This document shows positions 1 to 9,519 of a stretch of DNA of 64,000 nt, piece by piece. Location of the stretch: assembly GCF_009905725.1 (NCBI RefSeq), contig NZ_JAAAKV010000011.1, forward strand, positions 62,001 to 126,000, written 5' to 3'. The notes below the pieces were generated by a model. That model saw nothing but the letters and a program-made list of their open reading frames with translations, was not told the DNA's origin and ran no database searches. Source of the DNA: Emticicia sp. CRIBPO (GTDB lineage: Bacteria > Bacteroidota > Bacteroidia > Cytophagales > Spirosomataceae). The first letter of the stretch is position 1. Each line of letters starts with the position of its first letter. A program made the translations under genes and the position numbers.

Positions 1-1103
1 ATTACAACATCCCGATGGTGCCGGGCATCGACAAAGCCATCACGGATGTAGCCCTTGCCAAAGAAACCGCCGTGCAGATCGGTTTCCCGATCCTGATCAA
101 AGCTTCTGCCGGTGGTGGCGGAAAAGGCATGCGGGTCGTTGAAAAAGAAAGTGAACTGGAAGAACAAATGGAAAGAGCCATCAGCGAAGCCACCTCGGCT
201 TTTGGTGACGGTTCGGTTTTTATAGAAAAGTATGTAGGCTCACCCCGCCACATCGAAATCCAGGTGCTGGCCGACAACGAAGGCAATACGGTCCATCTTT
301 TCGAACGGGAATGCAGCATCCAGCGGCGTCACCAGAAAGTAGTGGAAGAGGCTCCTTCTTCGGTACTTACCCCTGAAATACGTCAGCAAATGGGAGAAGC
401 TGCCGTTCTGGTAGCCAAATCATGCCAGTATACCGGGGTCGGAACGGTCGAGTTCCTGCTGGATGAACAGTTGAATTTCTATTTCCTGGAAATGAACACC
501 AGGCTGCAGGTGGAGCACCCGGTCACTGAAATGATTACGGGCATCGACCTCGTGGAAGAACAAATCAAGGTAGCCCGTGGCGAAACGTTGAGTTTTAAAC
601 AGGAAGACCTGCAGATCAAAGGCCACGCTCTCGAACTGAGAATTTATGCAGAAGACCCTTTGAACGACTTTCTACCCTCTGTCGGTACGCTGAGTACTTA
701 TGAAAGACCAACCGGAGAAGGCGTAAGGCTGGACGATGGCTATGAAAAAGGCATGGAGATTCCCATTTATTATGACCCGATGATTGCCAAGCTGGTGACC
801 TTCGGGCAAGACCGGAACGAAGCCCTGCAGAAAATGAAGACGGCCATCAAAGACTATAAAATTGAAGGGGTAGCCACTACCCTGCCCTTCGGCGACTTTG
901 TTTTCAATCACGAGGCCTTTATTTCGGGGCATTTTGACACCCATTTTGTTAAAAACTATTACAGCCCCGATCTGATCAGGGAACAACTGAAGAAAAAAGC
1001 GAAGATAGCGGTCTTATCGGCCCTTAAATATTACCTGGAAGAAAAAAACACCTTAAAAAGCATCGAAAATCCGTCGTCGAACTGGAAAAGCAGACTGGCA
1101 TGA
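1..1103 (+). CDS. Biotin carboxylase subunit of acetyl/propionyl-CoA carboxylase (5' end outside window)
   Basis: ATP-dependent carboxylation of biotin on a carrier protein, the first half-reaction of propionyl/acetyl-CoA carboxylase; cytosolic. The frame is open from base 3, so the N-terminal part of the usual 450-500 residues lies upstream. Visible are the ATP-grasp glycine loop GGGGKGMR, the segment [16 protein letters not shown] typical of biotin carboxylases, and the C-terminal biotin carboxylase domain ([17 protein letters not shown]). The protein ends about 40 residues after that domain with no AMKM-type biotinyl lysine, so the biotin carrier must be a separate protein, not seen here. 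The stop codon overlaps the next start (ATGA), indicating translational coupling to the mutase. Acetyl- versus propionyl-CoA specificity cannot be read from this subunit; the neighbours argue for propionyl-CoA. Confidence 0.93.
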   Translation, partial: YNIPMVPGIDKAITDVALAKETAVQIGFPILIKASAGGGGKGMRVVEKESELEEQMERAISEATSAFGDGSVFIEKYVGSPRHIEIQVLADNEGNTVHLFERECSIQRRHQKVVEEAPSSVLTPEIRQQMGEAAVLVAKSCQYTGVGTVEFLLDEQLNFYFLEMNTRLQVEHPVTEMITGIDLVEEQIKVARGETLSFKQEDLQIKGHALELRIYAEDPLNDFLPSVGTLSTYERPTGEGVRLDDGYEKGMEIPIYYDPMIAKLVTFGQDRNEALQKMKTAIKDYKIEGVATTLPFGDFVFNHEAFISGHFDTHFVKNYYSPDLIREQLKKKAKIAVLSALKYYLEEKNTLKSIENPSSNWKSRLA

Positions 1104-3220
1104 AAAGACCCGATTTTTCAAAATATGGAATCGATTCGCCGGAAACGGATCAGGCTGAGGCAAGCACATGGCTCAGTGCTGAAGGGATTACTTTGCATGC
1201 CCGCAACACTTTTACGCCTTACGAACACCTTGGATTTGTGTCGGGTCTCCCGCCCTATCTCGGTGGTCCGTACTCGACGATGTATCTTAACAAGCCCTGG
1301 ACCATCAGGCAATATGCCGGGTTTTCGACCGCCGAAGAAAGCAACGCTTTTTACAGAAGGAATCTTGCCCAGGGCCAGAAAGGGCTTTCTGTAGCCTTTG
1401 ACCTGGCCACCCACCGGGGTTATGATTCTGATCATGAGCGGGTGATGGGGGACGTCGGCATGGCTGGTGTGGCCATTGACAGTGTCGAAGACATGAAGAT
1501 ACTGTTCGACCAGATTCCGCTCGACGAGATGTCGGTGTCCATGACCATGAACGGGGCCGTGATCCCTGTGCTGGCCTTCTTTATTGTGGCTGCTGAAGAG
1601 CAGGGCGTGAGCCGGGAAAAACTCAGCGGCACCATCCAGAATGATATTCTGAAGGAGTTTATGGTGCGGAATACCTACATCTATCCGCCCAAGCCTTCCA
1701 TGAAGATCATCGCGGATATTTTTGAATACACCTCCCGCCACATGCCGAAGTTCAATTCGATCAGCATCAGCGGCTACCATATGCACGAAGCCGGGGCTCC
1801 GGCCGACATCGAGCTGGCCTACACCCTGGCAGACGGACTGGAATACCTCCGGACAGGCATCAAAACAGGCCTAGCTATTGACGATTTTGCCCCAAGGTTG
1901 TCCTTCTTCTGGGGCATTGGCATGAATTTCTTTATGGAAATCGCCAAAATGAGAGCGGCACGCTTGCTGTGGTCTAAAATCATAAAACAATTTGATCCGA
2001 AAAATCCTAAATCAATGGCCTTGCGGACGCACTGCCAGACTTCAGGGTGGAGCCTCACGGCCCAGGATCCTTTCAATAACATTGCCCGGACCACCATTGA
2101 GGCCGCCGCGGCGGTTTTTGGGGGAACGCAATCGCTTCACACCAATTCGCTCGACGAAGCCATTGCCCTTCCGACCGATTTCTCTGCCAAGATTGCACGG
2201 GATACCCAGAAATATCTGCAAACAGACTCAGGCATCACCAAAAGCATTGACCCTTGGGCAGGCTCTCATTATGTGGAGTACCTCACCCACCACCTGGCAC
2301 AAAATGCCTGGGCATTGATAGAAGAAGTCGAAGAACTCGGGGGCATGGCGGCTGCCATTGAAAACGGATTGCCGAAACTGAGGATTGAAGAAGCTGCTGC
2401 CAAAAAACAGGCCCGCATCGACAGCGGAACCGACCGGATCGTCGGCGTCAATTGCTTCCAGACCCAAAGTCAGCAGAAATTGCAGGTACTTGAAGTCGAC
2501 AATTCCAGTGTCCGGAATTCACAGATCGCCAGGCTCAATCAGATCAAAGCCACCAGAAATCCCGAACAGGTAAAAGCAGCACTGGAAGCCCTGACCCGTT
2601 CTGCCGCAAGCGGAGAAGGCAACCTGCTGGAGCTCGCCATCGTGGCAGCCAGGGTCAGGTGTACTTTAGGAGAAATTTCAGAGGCCCTGGCGGTGGTGTT
2701 TGGCAGATACCAGGCCAGGATACAATCTATTCAAGGCATTTATGTAAAAGAAATGAATCAGAACGAAGTTTTTGAAAAAGCCAGGAAACTCACCAGCGAA
2801 TTCGAAGAGATAGATGGCCGCCGTCCGAGAATCATGGTCGCCAAACTCGGCCAGGACGGTCACGACCGCGGAGCCAAGGTGATCGCCACGGGCTTTGCCG
2901 ACATCGGCTTTGATGTAGACATCGGCCCTTTGTTCCAGACCCCGGCCGAGGCTGCCATGCAGGCCGCCGAAAACGATGTACACGTGTTGGGCATTTCGTC
3001 TCTGGCAGCGGGGCATAAAACCCTCGTGCCGCAGGTCATCGCCGAACTGAAAAAACTGGACAGGGAAGACATCATGGTCATTACAGGTGGGGTCATCCCT
3101 CCGCAGGATTATGATTTCCTTTATAAAGCCGGCGTCAAAGGCATTTTTGGCCCCGGAACACCCATTGCCGAAGCGGCAGGTAAAATCACAGAATTACTCA
3201 TAGAACAATACAAGAGCTGA
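1100..3220 (+). CDS. scpA: Methylmalonyl-CoA mutase
   Basis: Adenosylcobalamin-dependent isomerisation of methylmalonyl-CoA and succinyl-CoA. The 706 residues fit the full catalytic (large) subunit: an N-terminal TIM-barrel substrate domain (for example [19 protein letters not shown] and [13 protein letters not shown]) and a C-terminal B12-binding Rossmann domain with the base-off motif GQDGHDRG near residue 583, whose His ligates cobalt. The start overlaps the biotin carboxylase stop by four bases, and the carboxyltransferase gene starts five bases after the stop, so the three genes form one operon for propionyl-CoA to succinyl-CoA interconversion. No separate small subunit, epimerase or MeaB chaperone is present in the window. 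It is a single-chain form. Confidence 0.96.
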   Translation: MKRPDFSKYGIDSPETDQAEASTWLSAEGITLHARNTFTPYEHLGFVSGLPPYLGGPYSTMYLNKPWTIRQYAGFSTAEESNAFYRRNLAQGQKGLSVAFDLATHRGYDSDHERVMGDVGMAGVAIDSVEDMKILFDQIPLDEMSVSMTMNGAVIPVLAFFIVAAEEQGVSREKLSGTIQNDILKEFMVRNTYIYPPKPSMKIIADIFEYTSRHMPKFNSISISGYHMHEAGAPADIELAYTLADGLEYLRTGIKTGLAIDDFAPRLSFFWGIGMNFFMEIAKMRAARLLWSKIIKQFDPKNPKSMALRTHCQTSGWSLTAQDPFNNIARTTIEAAAAVFGGTQSLHTNSLDEAIALPTDFSAKIARDTQKYLQTDSGITKSIDPWAGSHYVEYLTHHLAQNAWALIEEVEELGGMAAAIENGLPKLRIEEAAAKKQARIDSGTDRIVGVNCFQTQSQQKLQVLEVDNSSVRNSQIARLNQIKATRNPEQVKAALEALTRSAASGEGNLLELAIVAARVRCTLGEISEALAVVFGRYQARIQSIQGIYVKEMNQNEVFEKARKLTSEFEEIDGRRPRIMVAKLGQDGHDRGAKVIATGFADIGFDVDIGPLFQTPAEAAMQAAENDVHVLGISSLAAGHKTLVPQVIAELKKLDREDIMVITGGVIPPQDYDFLYKAGVKGIFGPGTPIAEAAGKITELLIEQYKS

Positions 3221-3224
3221 GGAT

Positions 3225-4766
3225 ATGAAATCAAAATTGGAAATATTAAACCGTAAGCTCGAAGCCGGAAAGCTGGGCGGCGGTAAAAACAGGATAGAAG
3301 CACAACACAAAAAAGGCAAGCTGACCGCCCGCGAGAGGGTCCATTTATTGATGGACGAAGGCAGTTTCGAAGAAATCGGGGCCCTGGTGGTGCACCGCAC
3401 CCAGGATTTCGGCATGGATAAGCAATTGTTTTACGGCGATGGCGTCGTAACCGGCTACGGCACGGTGAACGGCCGTCTGGTCTATGTTTTTGCCCAGGAC
3501 TTTACCGTTTTTGGTGGAGCACTGTCAGAAACCCACGCCGAAAAGATCTGTAAGCTGATGGACCTCGCCATGAAAACCGGGGCACCGCTCATCGGGCTCA
3601 ATGACTCCGGCGGAGCCAGGATACAGGAAGGCGTACGCTCATTAGGAGGGTATGCAGATATTTTTTATAAGAATGTACTGGCTTCAGGGGTGATCCCCCA
3701 GATTTCTGCCATTATGGGGCCCTGTGCCGGCGGGGCGGTTTACTCTCCTGCCATTACCGATTTCACCCTGATGGTCGAAGGCACCAGTTATATGTTTGTG
3801 ACAGGCCCGAACGTCGTCAAAACGGTCACCAACGAAGAAGTGAGCTCCGAAGAACTCGGCGGGGCCTCCACCCACTCGACCAAGTCGGGCGTAACCCACC
3901 TGACGGCCGTCAACGACGTCGAATGCATCGCCCAGATCAAGACTTTGCTGAGCTACATGCCGCAAAACTGCGAAGACACTACCCCTAAGGCCGCCTATGT
4001 TTTAGGCGATGAATACCGTGCCGGACTGGAAAACATCATCCCGCAAAACGCCAACCAGCCTTACGACATCAAGACCGTCATTGAAGGCATTTGTGATGAA
4101 GAATCCTTCTTTGAGATACATCCTTATTACGCCGAAAACATCGTGGTGGGTTTTGTCAGACTGGCAGGCAGAAGCATCGGCATTGTAGCCAACCAGCCGA
4201 TGAGTCTGGCCGGGGTGCTCGACATCGAAAGCTCCAAGAAAGCCGCCCGTTTCACCCGCTTCTGCGACTGTTTCAATATTCCTTTGCTGGTACTCGTGGA
4301 TGTTCCCGGATTTTTGCCCGGCACCGACCAGGAATGGAACGGCATCATCACCAACGGAGCCAAACTGCTCTATGCCCTCAGCGAAGCCACCGTGCCAAAG
4401 GTGACGGTCATCACCCGCAAGGCCTACGGCGGGGCATACGACGTCATGAACTCCAAACACATCGGGGCCGACCTCAACTACGCCTGGCCGTCAGCCGAGA
4501 TTGCGGTGATGGGAGCCAAAGGAGCCAGCGAGATCATCTTCAAAAAAGAAATCTCCGAAGCCGAAGACCCGGCCCAGAAACTCCTGGAAAAAGAAGCCGA
4601 ATACGCAGAAAAGTTCGCCACTCCTTACCTGGCTGCAGAAAGAGGGTTTATTGATGAAGTGATTCATCCGGGGGAAACTCGCAGGAAATTGATCAAAGCC
4701 TACGCAATGCTGGAGAATAAGGTGGTGAAGCTGCCGAAAAAGAAGCATGGGAACATTCCGTTGTAA
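3225..4766 (+). CDS. pccB: Propionyl-CoA carboxylase beta (carboxyltransferase) subunit
   Basis: Transfers the carboxyl group from carboxybiotin to propionyl-CoA, giving methylmalonyl-CoA. At 513 residues it has the normal length for acyl-CoA carboxylase beta chains, with two crotonase-type halves. The oxyanion-hole and glycine-rich loops are visible: [36 protein letters not shown] and [12 protein letters not shown] purine-rich site (gaggat) precedes the ATG. It is the last gene of the operon with biotin carboxylase and methylmalonyl-CoA mutase. Its 3' end is unusual: parts of the last 260 bases recur four more times in the next 4.5 kb (4949-4996, 6040-6276, 7219-7264, 9107-9245), so this gene end appears to be an insertion hotspot. 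Confidence 0.96.
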   Translation: MKSKLEILNRKLEAGKLGGGKNRIEAQHKKGKLTARERVHLLMDEGSFEEIGALVVHRTQDFGMDKQLFYGDGVVTGYGTVNGRLVYVFAQDFTVFGGALSETHAEKICKLMDLAMKTGAPLIGLNDSGGARIQEGVRSLGGYADIFYKNVLASGVIPQISAIMGPCAGGAVYSPAITDFTLMVEGTSYMFVTGPNVVKTVTNEEVSSEELGGASTHSTKSGVTHLTAVNDVECIAQIKTLLSYMPQNCEDTTPKAAYVLGDEYRAGLENIIPQNANQPYDIKTVIEGICDEESFFEIHPYYAENIVVGFVRLAGRSIGIVANQPMSLAGVLDIESSKKAARFTRFCDCFNIPLLVLVDVPGFLPGTDQEWNGIITNGAKLLYALSEATVPKVTVITRKAYGGAYDVMNSKHIGADLNYAWPSAEIAVMGAKGASEIIFKKEISEAEDPAQKLLEKEAEYAEKFATPYLAAERGFIDEVIHPGETRRKLIKAYAMLENKVVKLPKKKHGNIPL

Positions 4767-4857
4767 TGATCAGTTTTGAATGCTTACGTATGTTAATTTT
4801 TTATGCTATATTTCGCATCTATATAAGTTAGAGTCAATGTAGAGCTATACTGTAAAT

Positions 4858-5013
4858 GACAACAGGCAAATTGAACTGGTTTGACAAAGTAAAGGAGTTG
4901 ATTTGGACTTTATTATTTGATTACCCACCTTCTGTAATACCAACACATCGCCAGCGAGATCATCTTCAAAAAAGCAATCAACGAAGCCGCGGATCCTATA
5001 TTGGCAAATAACA
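4858..5013 (+). pseudogene. Chimeric remnant: start of a 6379-type gene fused to a pccB tail fragment
   Basis: A 51-codon frame begins MTTGKLNWFDKVKE, nearly the same as the start of the gene at 6379 (MTIDKLNWFGKIKG), with matching upstream bases (gagtcaat, then agagc, then aaatgaca). After about 15 codons the similarity ends, and from 4949 the DNA matches pccB 3' coding sequence read in a different frame. I read it as the relic of a gene once sited directly behind pccB and cut by the esterase insertion. Translation of the fusion is possible but has no obvious function. Confidence 0.55.
4949..4996 (+). repeat. Partial duplicate of pccB 3' end (copy 2)
   Basis: About 48 bases starting ccagcgagatcatcttcaaa match pccB from about 4525, with several substitutions. 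The preceding flank (ttctgtaatac then caacac) closely resembles the flank before the copy at 9107, so copies 2 and 5 share a junction and not only the pccB segment. Confidence 0.8.
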
Positions 5014-5065
5014 TTAACAGACGTACCTGGAACGATATAAAATATAAGCATTACCAAAACAGAAC

Positions 5066-6031
5066 ATGAAATCAGTAAGTATTTCTATTAAAAAAATAAA
5101 AATCTTTGGTGTTATTTTAATCCTTTTATTAAGCATCTATTTGATCTGGGGGAAATTAACAAGTCCATACGGCGTTCAAAAAGTAAGTTTTATACCGTCA
5201 AAATCGGAAAAATTTACAAAGGGAAAGTTGAGTTTTATAGTGTACAAAGCAAGCACAGGTGTTAGTGAAGATATCATTTACCATTTTCACGGAAGGAATT
5301 TAGATAATACGATCTGGAACGATGACACCTACTTCACCTCATTGATTCAGTCTCACTGGCAAAAATCGAATGTGAAGCCGCCAACCGTGGTACTGGTTTC
5401 CTACGGCCCTGAATGGCTGTTAACACCACGAAACACAAAGGCTGAAAGTGGCTTAATGGATGACTTTGTAGTTAATTTGCCGTTTATTGAGTCCAAAACA
5501 GGTAGACCTGAAAACAGGATTTTACTTGGTGAATCTATGGGTGGTCTGAATGTTTTAATCCTGGGGCTGAGTCATCCTGAATTGTTTTCGAAAGTTGCCT
5601 CATTGTGTCCCGGCGTGTATCTCGATTCTCCGTTTTCAGGTTTCAACGCCATAAAGGCAGCCTTGAAACGCACCGGGGCAGATCCCAAAGTAGCGTTCGG
5701 GATATACTTCATGGCAAAAAAATACGTCTCCAATGAGGAAGAGTGGAACAAAATCTCTCCCATTGACTTAATCAAGAAAGCCAATGCTGACTATCCGGAA
5801 TTGTATCTTTCTTGTGGCCTGTATGATAAATATGGCAATTATGAAGGTACTGAGGCTCTTGTTAACATGGCCAAAGCCAAAGGAGTTAAAACGTATTGGC
5901 ACCCCATCTATGGTGGTCATGGTGCCACTGATATTGTCTCCCTGGCCGATTTTCTGGTTGGTGACGAATCAGACAGTAAAGAAATACCTGACGGAAGTAT
6001 TGATTTGAAAAATTTAAGCTCAAAGAAATAA
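5066..6031 (+). CDS. Alpha/beta-hydrolase, esterase family
   Basis: Probable secreted or membrane-anchored serine esterase of 321 residues. The N-terminus has one hydrophobic segment (about residues 12-30, IFGVILILLLSIYLIWG) acting as a signal anchor. The nucleophile elbow GESMGG, an upstream FHGRN oxyanion-type loop, a candidate acid in SCGLYDKYGN and a catalytic His in YGGHGATD follow the order expected of the esterase D/feruloyl-esterase group. The gene lies between pccB-tail copies 2 and 3 and is AT-richer than the operon before it, so it is probably an acquired cargo gene. Substrate unknown. Confidence 0.8.
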   Translation: MKSVSISIKKIKIFGVILILLLSIYLIWGKLTSPYGVQKVSFIPSKSEKFTKGKLSFIVYKASTGVSEDIIYHFHGRNLDNTIWNDDTYFTSLIQSHWQKSNVKPPTVVLVSYGPEWLLTPRNTKAESGLMDDFVVNLPFIESKTGRPENRILLGESMGGLNVLILGLSHPELFSKVASLCPGVYLDSPFSGFNAIKAALKRTGADPKVAFGIYFMAKKYVSNEEEWNKISPIDLIKKANADYPELYLSCGLYDKYGNYEGTEALVNMAKAKGVKTYWHPIYGGHGATDIVSLADFLVGDESDSKEIPDGSIDLKNLSSKK

Positions 6032-6039
6032 AACAGGGA

Positions 6040-6276
6040 GGCTGGCGAGAGCATCTTCAAATCTCCGAAGCCGAAGATCCGGCCCAGAAGCTCCTGGAAA
6101 AAGAAGCCGAATACGCAGAAAAGTTCGCTACCCCCTACCTGGCAGCAGAAAGAGATTTTGTTGACGAGGTCATTCATCCGGGGGAAACTCGGAGAAAACT
6201 GATCAAAGCGTATGCGATGTTAGAAAACAAAGTAGTAAAATTGCCGAGGAAGAAGCATGGGAATATACCGTTGTAG
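6040..6276 (+). repeat. Long duplicate of pccB 3' end (copy 3), reading frame kept to the stop
   Basis: From about 6061 this matches pccB coding bases about 4550-4766 through to a stop codon (TAG instead of TAA). Most differences are third-position changes and the encoded peptide ([18 protein letters not shown] and onwards to KHGNIPL) is nearly unchanged. It has no start codon and is not a gene alone. The pattern suggests it was once the true 3' end of a pccB gene, in this genome or a relative, later displaced by inserted DNA carrying its own copy. Confidence 0.9.
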
Positions 6277-6378
6277 GGTTAAGTGTGTTGTGATTTAGGG
6301 ATTTTTATTGTTTGTAAATATTCTAATTCATGTTTTACTTATTTATAATTTAGAGTCAATTGCAGAGCAACATCATAA

Positions 6379-7116
6379 ATGACAATAGACAAATTGAACT
6401 GGTTTGGCAAAATAAAGGGTTTTCTTGATAAGCAGGACAAATCACCTGAACTGAAAAAAGGAGAAATAAAACAAATTCTCATTCAGACAGCGAAAGAAAT
6501 TTTGCCCGAATTTGAGTTTTTGACATATAAAAATGGTTGTTACACATTTCAGCGACTACGACAAGTTAATAATTTGAATGTTAGCGAACTACTTCATATA
6601 GTTTTCACACTTAAAGACAAAAACTTTGCTTGTTCGATTGCCTCAAGACTTAATCCAGAATACATTTTTTCAAACCAATACAACACAGGAATTCTAAATC
6701 CGCATGTAGACCTAAAAGTATTGAGACATAATTCCGGAGTTTTAGATATTAAGGACGCTTACTATTTTCACAACGGACAAGTCGAAACCACAACAAAAAC
6801 CGTAAAAAAAATCTTTGAAGACTTTAAAAAATATGGGCTTCCGTTCCTTGGCAAGCAACTTGAAAAAGTGAGGTCAAATGCCATAATCAGCGTTGGCTTT
6901 GCCTATATAGACCAATTACAAACCGAAAAGCAAAAACTAAAAAACGAAATTACGGATCAACTCAATAAAGGTGGGCTTTTATTATCGAGTATAAAACACC
7001 CAATGTATGCTGATCTTAAAGAAAAATTACAATCAGTAAGCGGACAAAGTAAAGAAGACCGAAAATTAATACCAAAGACAGCCTACGAATTGTTAGAAAT
7101 TTATTGGACGAGATGA
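6379..7116 (+). CDS. Hypothetical protein, cytosolic, 245 aa
   Basis: No family recognised with confidence; a weak resemblance to DUF4304-like proteins is possible (a YKNGCYTFQRLR strand followed by a beta-rich half). There is no signal peptide or membrane helix. The C-terminal third is helical and charged (QTEKQKLKNEITDQLNKGG). The N-terminal MTIDKLNWFGKIKG is repeated at the start of the chimeric remnant at 4858. The gene lies between pccB-tail copies 3 and 4, is AT-rich and probably acquired. A separate start about 100 bases after copy 3 suggests its own promoter. Confidence 0.75.
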   Translation: MTIDKLNWFGKIKGFLDKQDKSPELKKGEIKQILIQTAKEILPEFEFLTYKNGCYTFQRLRQVNNLNVSELLHIVFTLKDKNFACSIASRLNPEYIFSNQYNTGILNPHVDLKVLRHNSGVLDIKDAYYFHNGQVETTTKTVKKIFEDFKKYGLPFLGKQLEKVRSNAIISVGFAYIDQLQTEKQKLKNEITDQLNKGGLLLSSIKHPMYADLKEKLQSVSGQSKEDRKLIPKTAYELLEIYWTR

Positions 7117-7491
7117 AAAACCGGCTGTAACAAGGGTTTTGCGATAATGGAACAACTCGTGCATAGCTCAACCTACTTTATGTTATTCAATAAATCTCCT
7201 AATCCTAAGCCCCCACTCTAGAAATTCCTCGAAAAAGAAGCCGCATAGTCAGAAAAGTTTGCCAAATTAAGCCTCGTTTATCATTACCTAATCATATATA
7301 CCGTAAAAACCCCACAGGCAATACCGTAAAAATCCCGTTACCTCAGTCATAATTTATCCTCAATTTTGATGTGTTAACAAACTACATCTTTTTGTTGACC
7401 AGCCAAGCCGAAAACTGCATATTGAAAGAGTAGGCAAACCCGATAAATTCTAATTCAATCAGATTAAAAATCACTCTTAAAGCTATACAAA
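7117..7491. other. Non-coding spacer with pccB scar
   Basis: About 375 bases. It holds a GC-containing stretch just after the 6379 gene (ccggctgtaacaagggtttt and following), the short pccB-tail scar at 7219-7264 and AT-rich DNA. No plus-strand gene is seen. On the minus strand about 30 codons ending near 7382 read like a protein C-terminus, but no start or upstream gene accompanies them. Confidence 0.5.
7219..7264 (+). repeat. Short degraded pccB 3' fragment (copy 4)
   Basis: About 46 bases (gaaattcctcgaaaaagaag, then a gap, then cagaaaagtttgcc) correspond to pccB about 4577-4620 with scattered substitutions. An in-frame TAG has appeared. It is the most decayed of the five copies. Confidence 0.7.
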
Positions 7492-7803
7492 ATGACAACA
7501 AAAGACTTAAAGCTCGAATTAAAACCATTAGGTTCAATATTAGATTGTAGAGTATTTCTTGAGACACATGATGAGATCGGATTATGGGTTTATAATACTG
7601 AAGGCAAATACTTCTATAAAAATCTACCTAATTATCCTATTGATGGCACTTCCTTAGAAGTAACGATGATCGCTAAAGGGAAGAACGGTGCTAGCACAAA
7701 ACTCACCATAAAAATTAAAGGACAACCAGATGAAACTTTAACCTGTTTAATTAAAGAAGGTTCTGATATTGAGCAAAAATCTATAATCATTTCAAACATC
7801 TAA
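7492..7803 (+). CDS. Hypothetical protein, 103 aa
   Basis: Small soluble protein of unknown function with no signal peptide. Alternating beta-type segments (LEVTMIAKGKNG, STKLTIKIKG) suggest a small beta-rich fold. It ends two bases before the start of the secreted 322-residue protein, so the two are probably co-transcribed and perhaps functionally linked. It lies between pccB-tail copies 4 and 5 in AT-rich DNA. The ATG start is preceded by an A-rich stretch rather than a strong Shine-Dalgarno, as is common in Bacteroidota. Confidence 0.65.
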   Translation: MTTKDLKLELKPLGSILDCRVFLETHDEIGLWVYNTEGKYFYKNLPNYPIDGTSLEVTMIAKGKNGASTKLTIKIKGQPDETLTCLIKEGSDIEQKSIIISNI

Positions 7804-7805
7804 TT

Positions 7806-8774
7806 ATGAAAACATTTTTGTTGATCATCTCACTAGCTATCCCTTTTCTTTCACACTCTCAAATTTTAGTAGAGTCGGTTGAAGGTGATGAGATTATTCA
7901 AAATCCAAATGGGCTAGCAAACGGTCATTTATTGGGAAGCCTAAACTCAAATGATCAAAGCTTGCAGTTTAAAACATATTTTGCTTTACCGAATAATAAT
8001 GGCGTTATGCCTTTAAAATATATAACCGCAGGCATAAAGGCAAAACCATCTGACGGTGTGGCGACGTTATTTTCTGCAGGGAAATTCAACGCAAGCACTA
8101 ATTATAATGTCGGTTATACAAAAATCTATCTATTTACAAATAGAGAAAAAGAATCAAATTTAATCGACTTTGTGACAGTACGATATGACTTCCAAGTAAA
8201 TAAGTACACATTATTCAAAAACGATACAATTTTCAGCAAGCAAGTATCCAATTTCAACTTTAATGGTAGCAGCCTATCTTTTAACTATAATTTATTAGTT
8301 AAAGGGAAGCATTTAATCACTGCAATACTAGGTTACACCAGAACGAACAATTATTCAACTTTGCAAGGGGTTGAAGTTAAGGATTACACCAGGGTTTACG
8401 ATTCTACGTCAACTACATTTAGAGAATATGGAAAGACAATCACTGGCAGACAAGGCACTTATGAGGAGTTTGATAGATTCCCAGTTAGATTTGCATATAC
8501 AAACTGTCCATCAGAAAACGAGGAAGACAAAGATAAATTGAAAATAGGATACACTATATACTATTCTACCAACTTGGGGAAAATTAAACTCATAAGTAAT
8601 ATTGGCGGCATATTGTATTTAACAAAGCAATCGGAAAAAACAGGAGTAAGAGTGCCAATCATAGGCTTAGGTATTCAGTCGAATGATTTTTTTGATGTCC
8701 AAAACAAAGGAAACTCACTATCCAAAAGACTTACCTATAGTCTGACAACCACATTCAATTTAGCAAATTTTTAA
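7806..8774 (+). CDS. Hypothetical secreted, possibly outer-membrane protein, 322 aa
   Basis: A classical signal peptide (MKTFLLIISLAIPFLSHSQ) is likely cleaved after about residue 19. The mature part is rich in amphipathic beta-strand patterns with many Tyr, Asn and Phe (for example GYTRTNNYSTLQG), and the chain ends in phenylalanine after TTTFNLANF. These features fit an outer-membrane beta-barrel or surface protein, but no family is recognised. It begins two bases after the 103-residue gene and is probably in an operon with it. Function unknown. Confidence 0.7.
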   Translation: MKTFLLIISLAIPFLSHSQILVESVEGDEIIQNPNGLANGHLLGSLNSNDQSLQFKTYFALPNNNGVMPLKYITAGIKAKPSDGVATLFSAGKFNASTNYNVGYTKIYLFTNREKESNLIDFVTVRYDFQVNKYTLFKNDTIFSKQVSNFNFNGSSLSFNYNLLVKGKHLITAILGYTRTNNYSTLQGVEVKDYTRVYDSTSTTFREYGKTITGRQGTYEEFDRFPVRFAYTNCPSENEEDKDKLKIGYTIYYSTNLGKIKLISNIGGILYLTKQSEKTGVRVPIIGLGIQSNDFFDVQNKGNSLSKRLTYSLTTTFNLANF

Positions 8775-8909
8775 AAAGTAATATTCCCTTTAAATAACCA
8801 AGAAAACGAAAAGCACAACAAACACTTTGTCTAAAAGCGAAGTTAAAAACTAAGTTCAATGTTTGTACTTCTTTACAGTTCATTCCTTTAATCCAATAAG
8901 AATAGGCTT

Positions 8910-8957
8910 TTTCATTAATTTAGCCAACAGTTTACTGTATTGGCTAAATTAATGAAA
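8910..8957. repeat. Perfect 18-bp inverted repeat (hairpin)
   Basis: Left arm tttcattaatttagccaa, 12-base loop, right arm exactly complementary. It lies 136 bases after the stop of the 322-residue gene. It is AT-rich with no T-run beyond the arm, so a terminator role is possible but not typical. A recombination or protein-binding site is the alternative. Confidence 0.85.
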
Positions 8958-8989
8958 GACATTTTTCCTAGTTCAAAACAAGTGACAAA

Positions 8990-9034
8990 TTCGCTAACAA
9001 TAAATCCGTTTGGCAAGTGTTGGGTTAGTGCGAA
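8990..9034. repeat. Inverted repeat with TAAC/GTTA arms
   Basis: ttcgctaac at the left and gttagtgcgaa at the right pair except for two extra bases. The shape (TAAC inward, GTTA outward, about 45 bp) recalls a short integron attC site, but the arms do not satisfy the RYYYAAC/GTTRRRY consensus. Confidence 0.35.
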
Positions 9035-9106
9035 ATCTAACAGTAGTTCTTAGATTAACCATCTTTAATAAATCCTCTCCCTTTCTGTAATACTAAAACA
9101 TTGCCC

Positions 9107-9245
9107 GCCATACCATCTTCAAAAAAGAAATCTCAGTAGCCGAAGCCCTGGCCCAGAAACTCCTGGAAAAAGAAGCCGAATACGCAGAAAAGTTCGCGAC
9201 CACTTACCTGATTGCAGAAGAAGAGGCATGGGAACAACCGCTGTG
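9107..9245 (+). repeat. Partial duplicate of pccB 3' end with internal deletion (copy 5)
   Basis: Matches pccB from about 4527 (accatcttcaaaaaagaaat) to about 4643, then jumps to the final bases (aagaggcatgggaacaaccg then a TGA stop). About 90 bases of pccB are missing between. Its upstream flank (tttctgtaatactaaaacat) resembles that of copy 2. An in-frame stop lies near its start, so it is non-functional. Confidence 0.88.
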
Positions 9246-9519
9246 AGATTTAGCGATTGTTTATCCGGCCTTTGTTTCAAGTATCTGCAAACTATTTCCA
9301 AAGATTCACCTCCTTGCGAGCACTTCCTAACTTCAAAGCTAGCTCACAGCAAACCGTTCTGCAGCCACGCACCGGCTTTTTCCATCTATTTTACACGATA
9401 AATATTTAATTTACAAAACATTAAAATTCAAAACACCTCCACTTGCGTATATCCTAAAATAATTTTATCTTTCGCATATTTACGAGTTAACCGCATTTAC
9501 GGTTGTCATAATCCTAGAA

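Larger units (their letters stand above)
4767..5065. other. Intergenic segment behind pccB with insertion scars
   Basis: About 300 bases of AT-rich DNA between pccB and the esterase. It contains a truncated copy of the upstream flank and first 13 codons of the 6379 gene (near 4830-4900) followed directly by a pccB-tail fragment (4949-4996). No intact gene is seen apart from the short chimeric frame annotated separately. Confidence 0.6.
8775..9519. other. Gene-free spacer with hairpin, inverted repeat and pccB scar
   Basis: About 745 bases without a convincing gene. In order it holds a perfect 18-bp-arm hairpin (8910-8957), an imperfect inverted repeat around TAAC/GTTA (8990-9034), pccB-tail copy 5 (9107-9245) and AT-rich DNA leading to the DUF4062 gene. 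A TATCTTTC box near 9467 could be part of that gene's promoter. Confidence 0.6.

Noticed and set aside
1118..1786. Long minus-strand frame (222 codons) inside the mutase gene
   Set aside because: Shadow of a GC-rich, strongly supported gene; no protein family features of its own.
7382..7480. Minus-strand frame whose end (GFAYSFNMQFSAWLVNKKM) reads like a protein C-terminus
   Set aside because: Only about 30 plausible codons, no start and no upstream gene on that strand; it overlaps the promoter of the 7492 gene. At most a relic.
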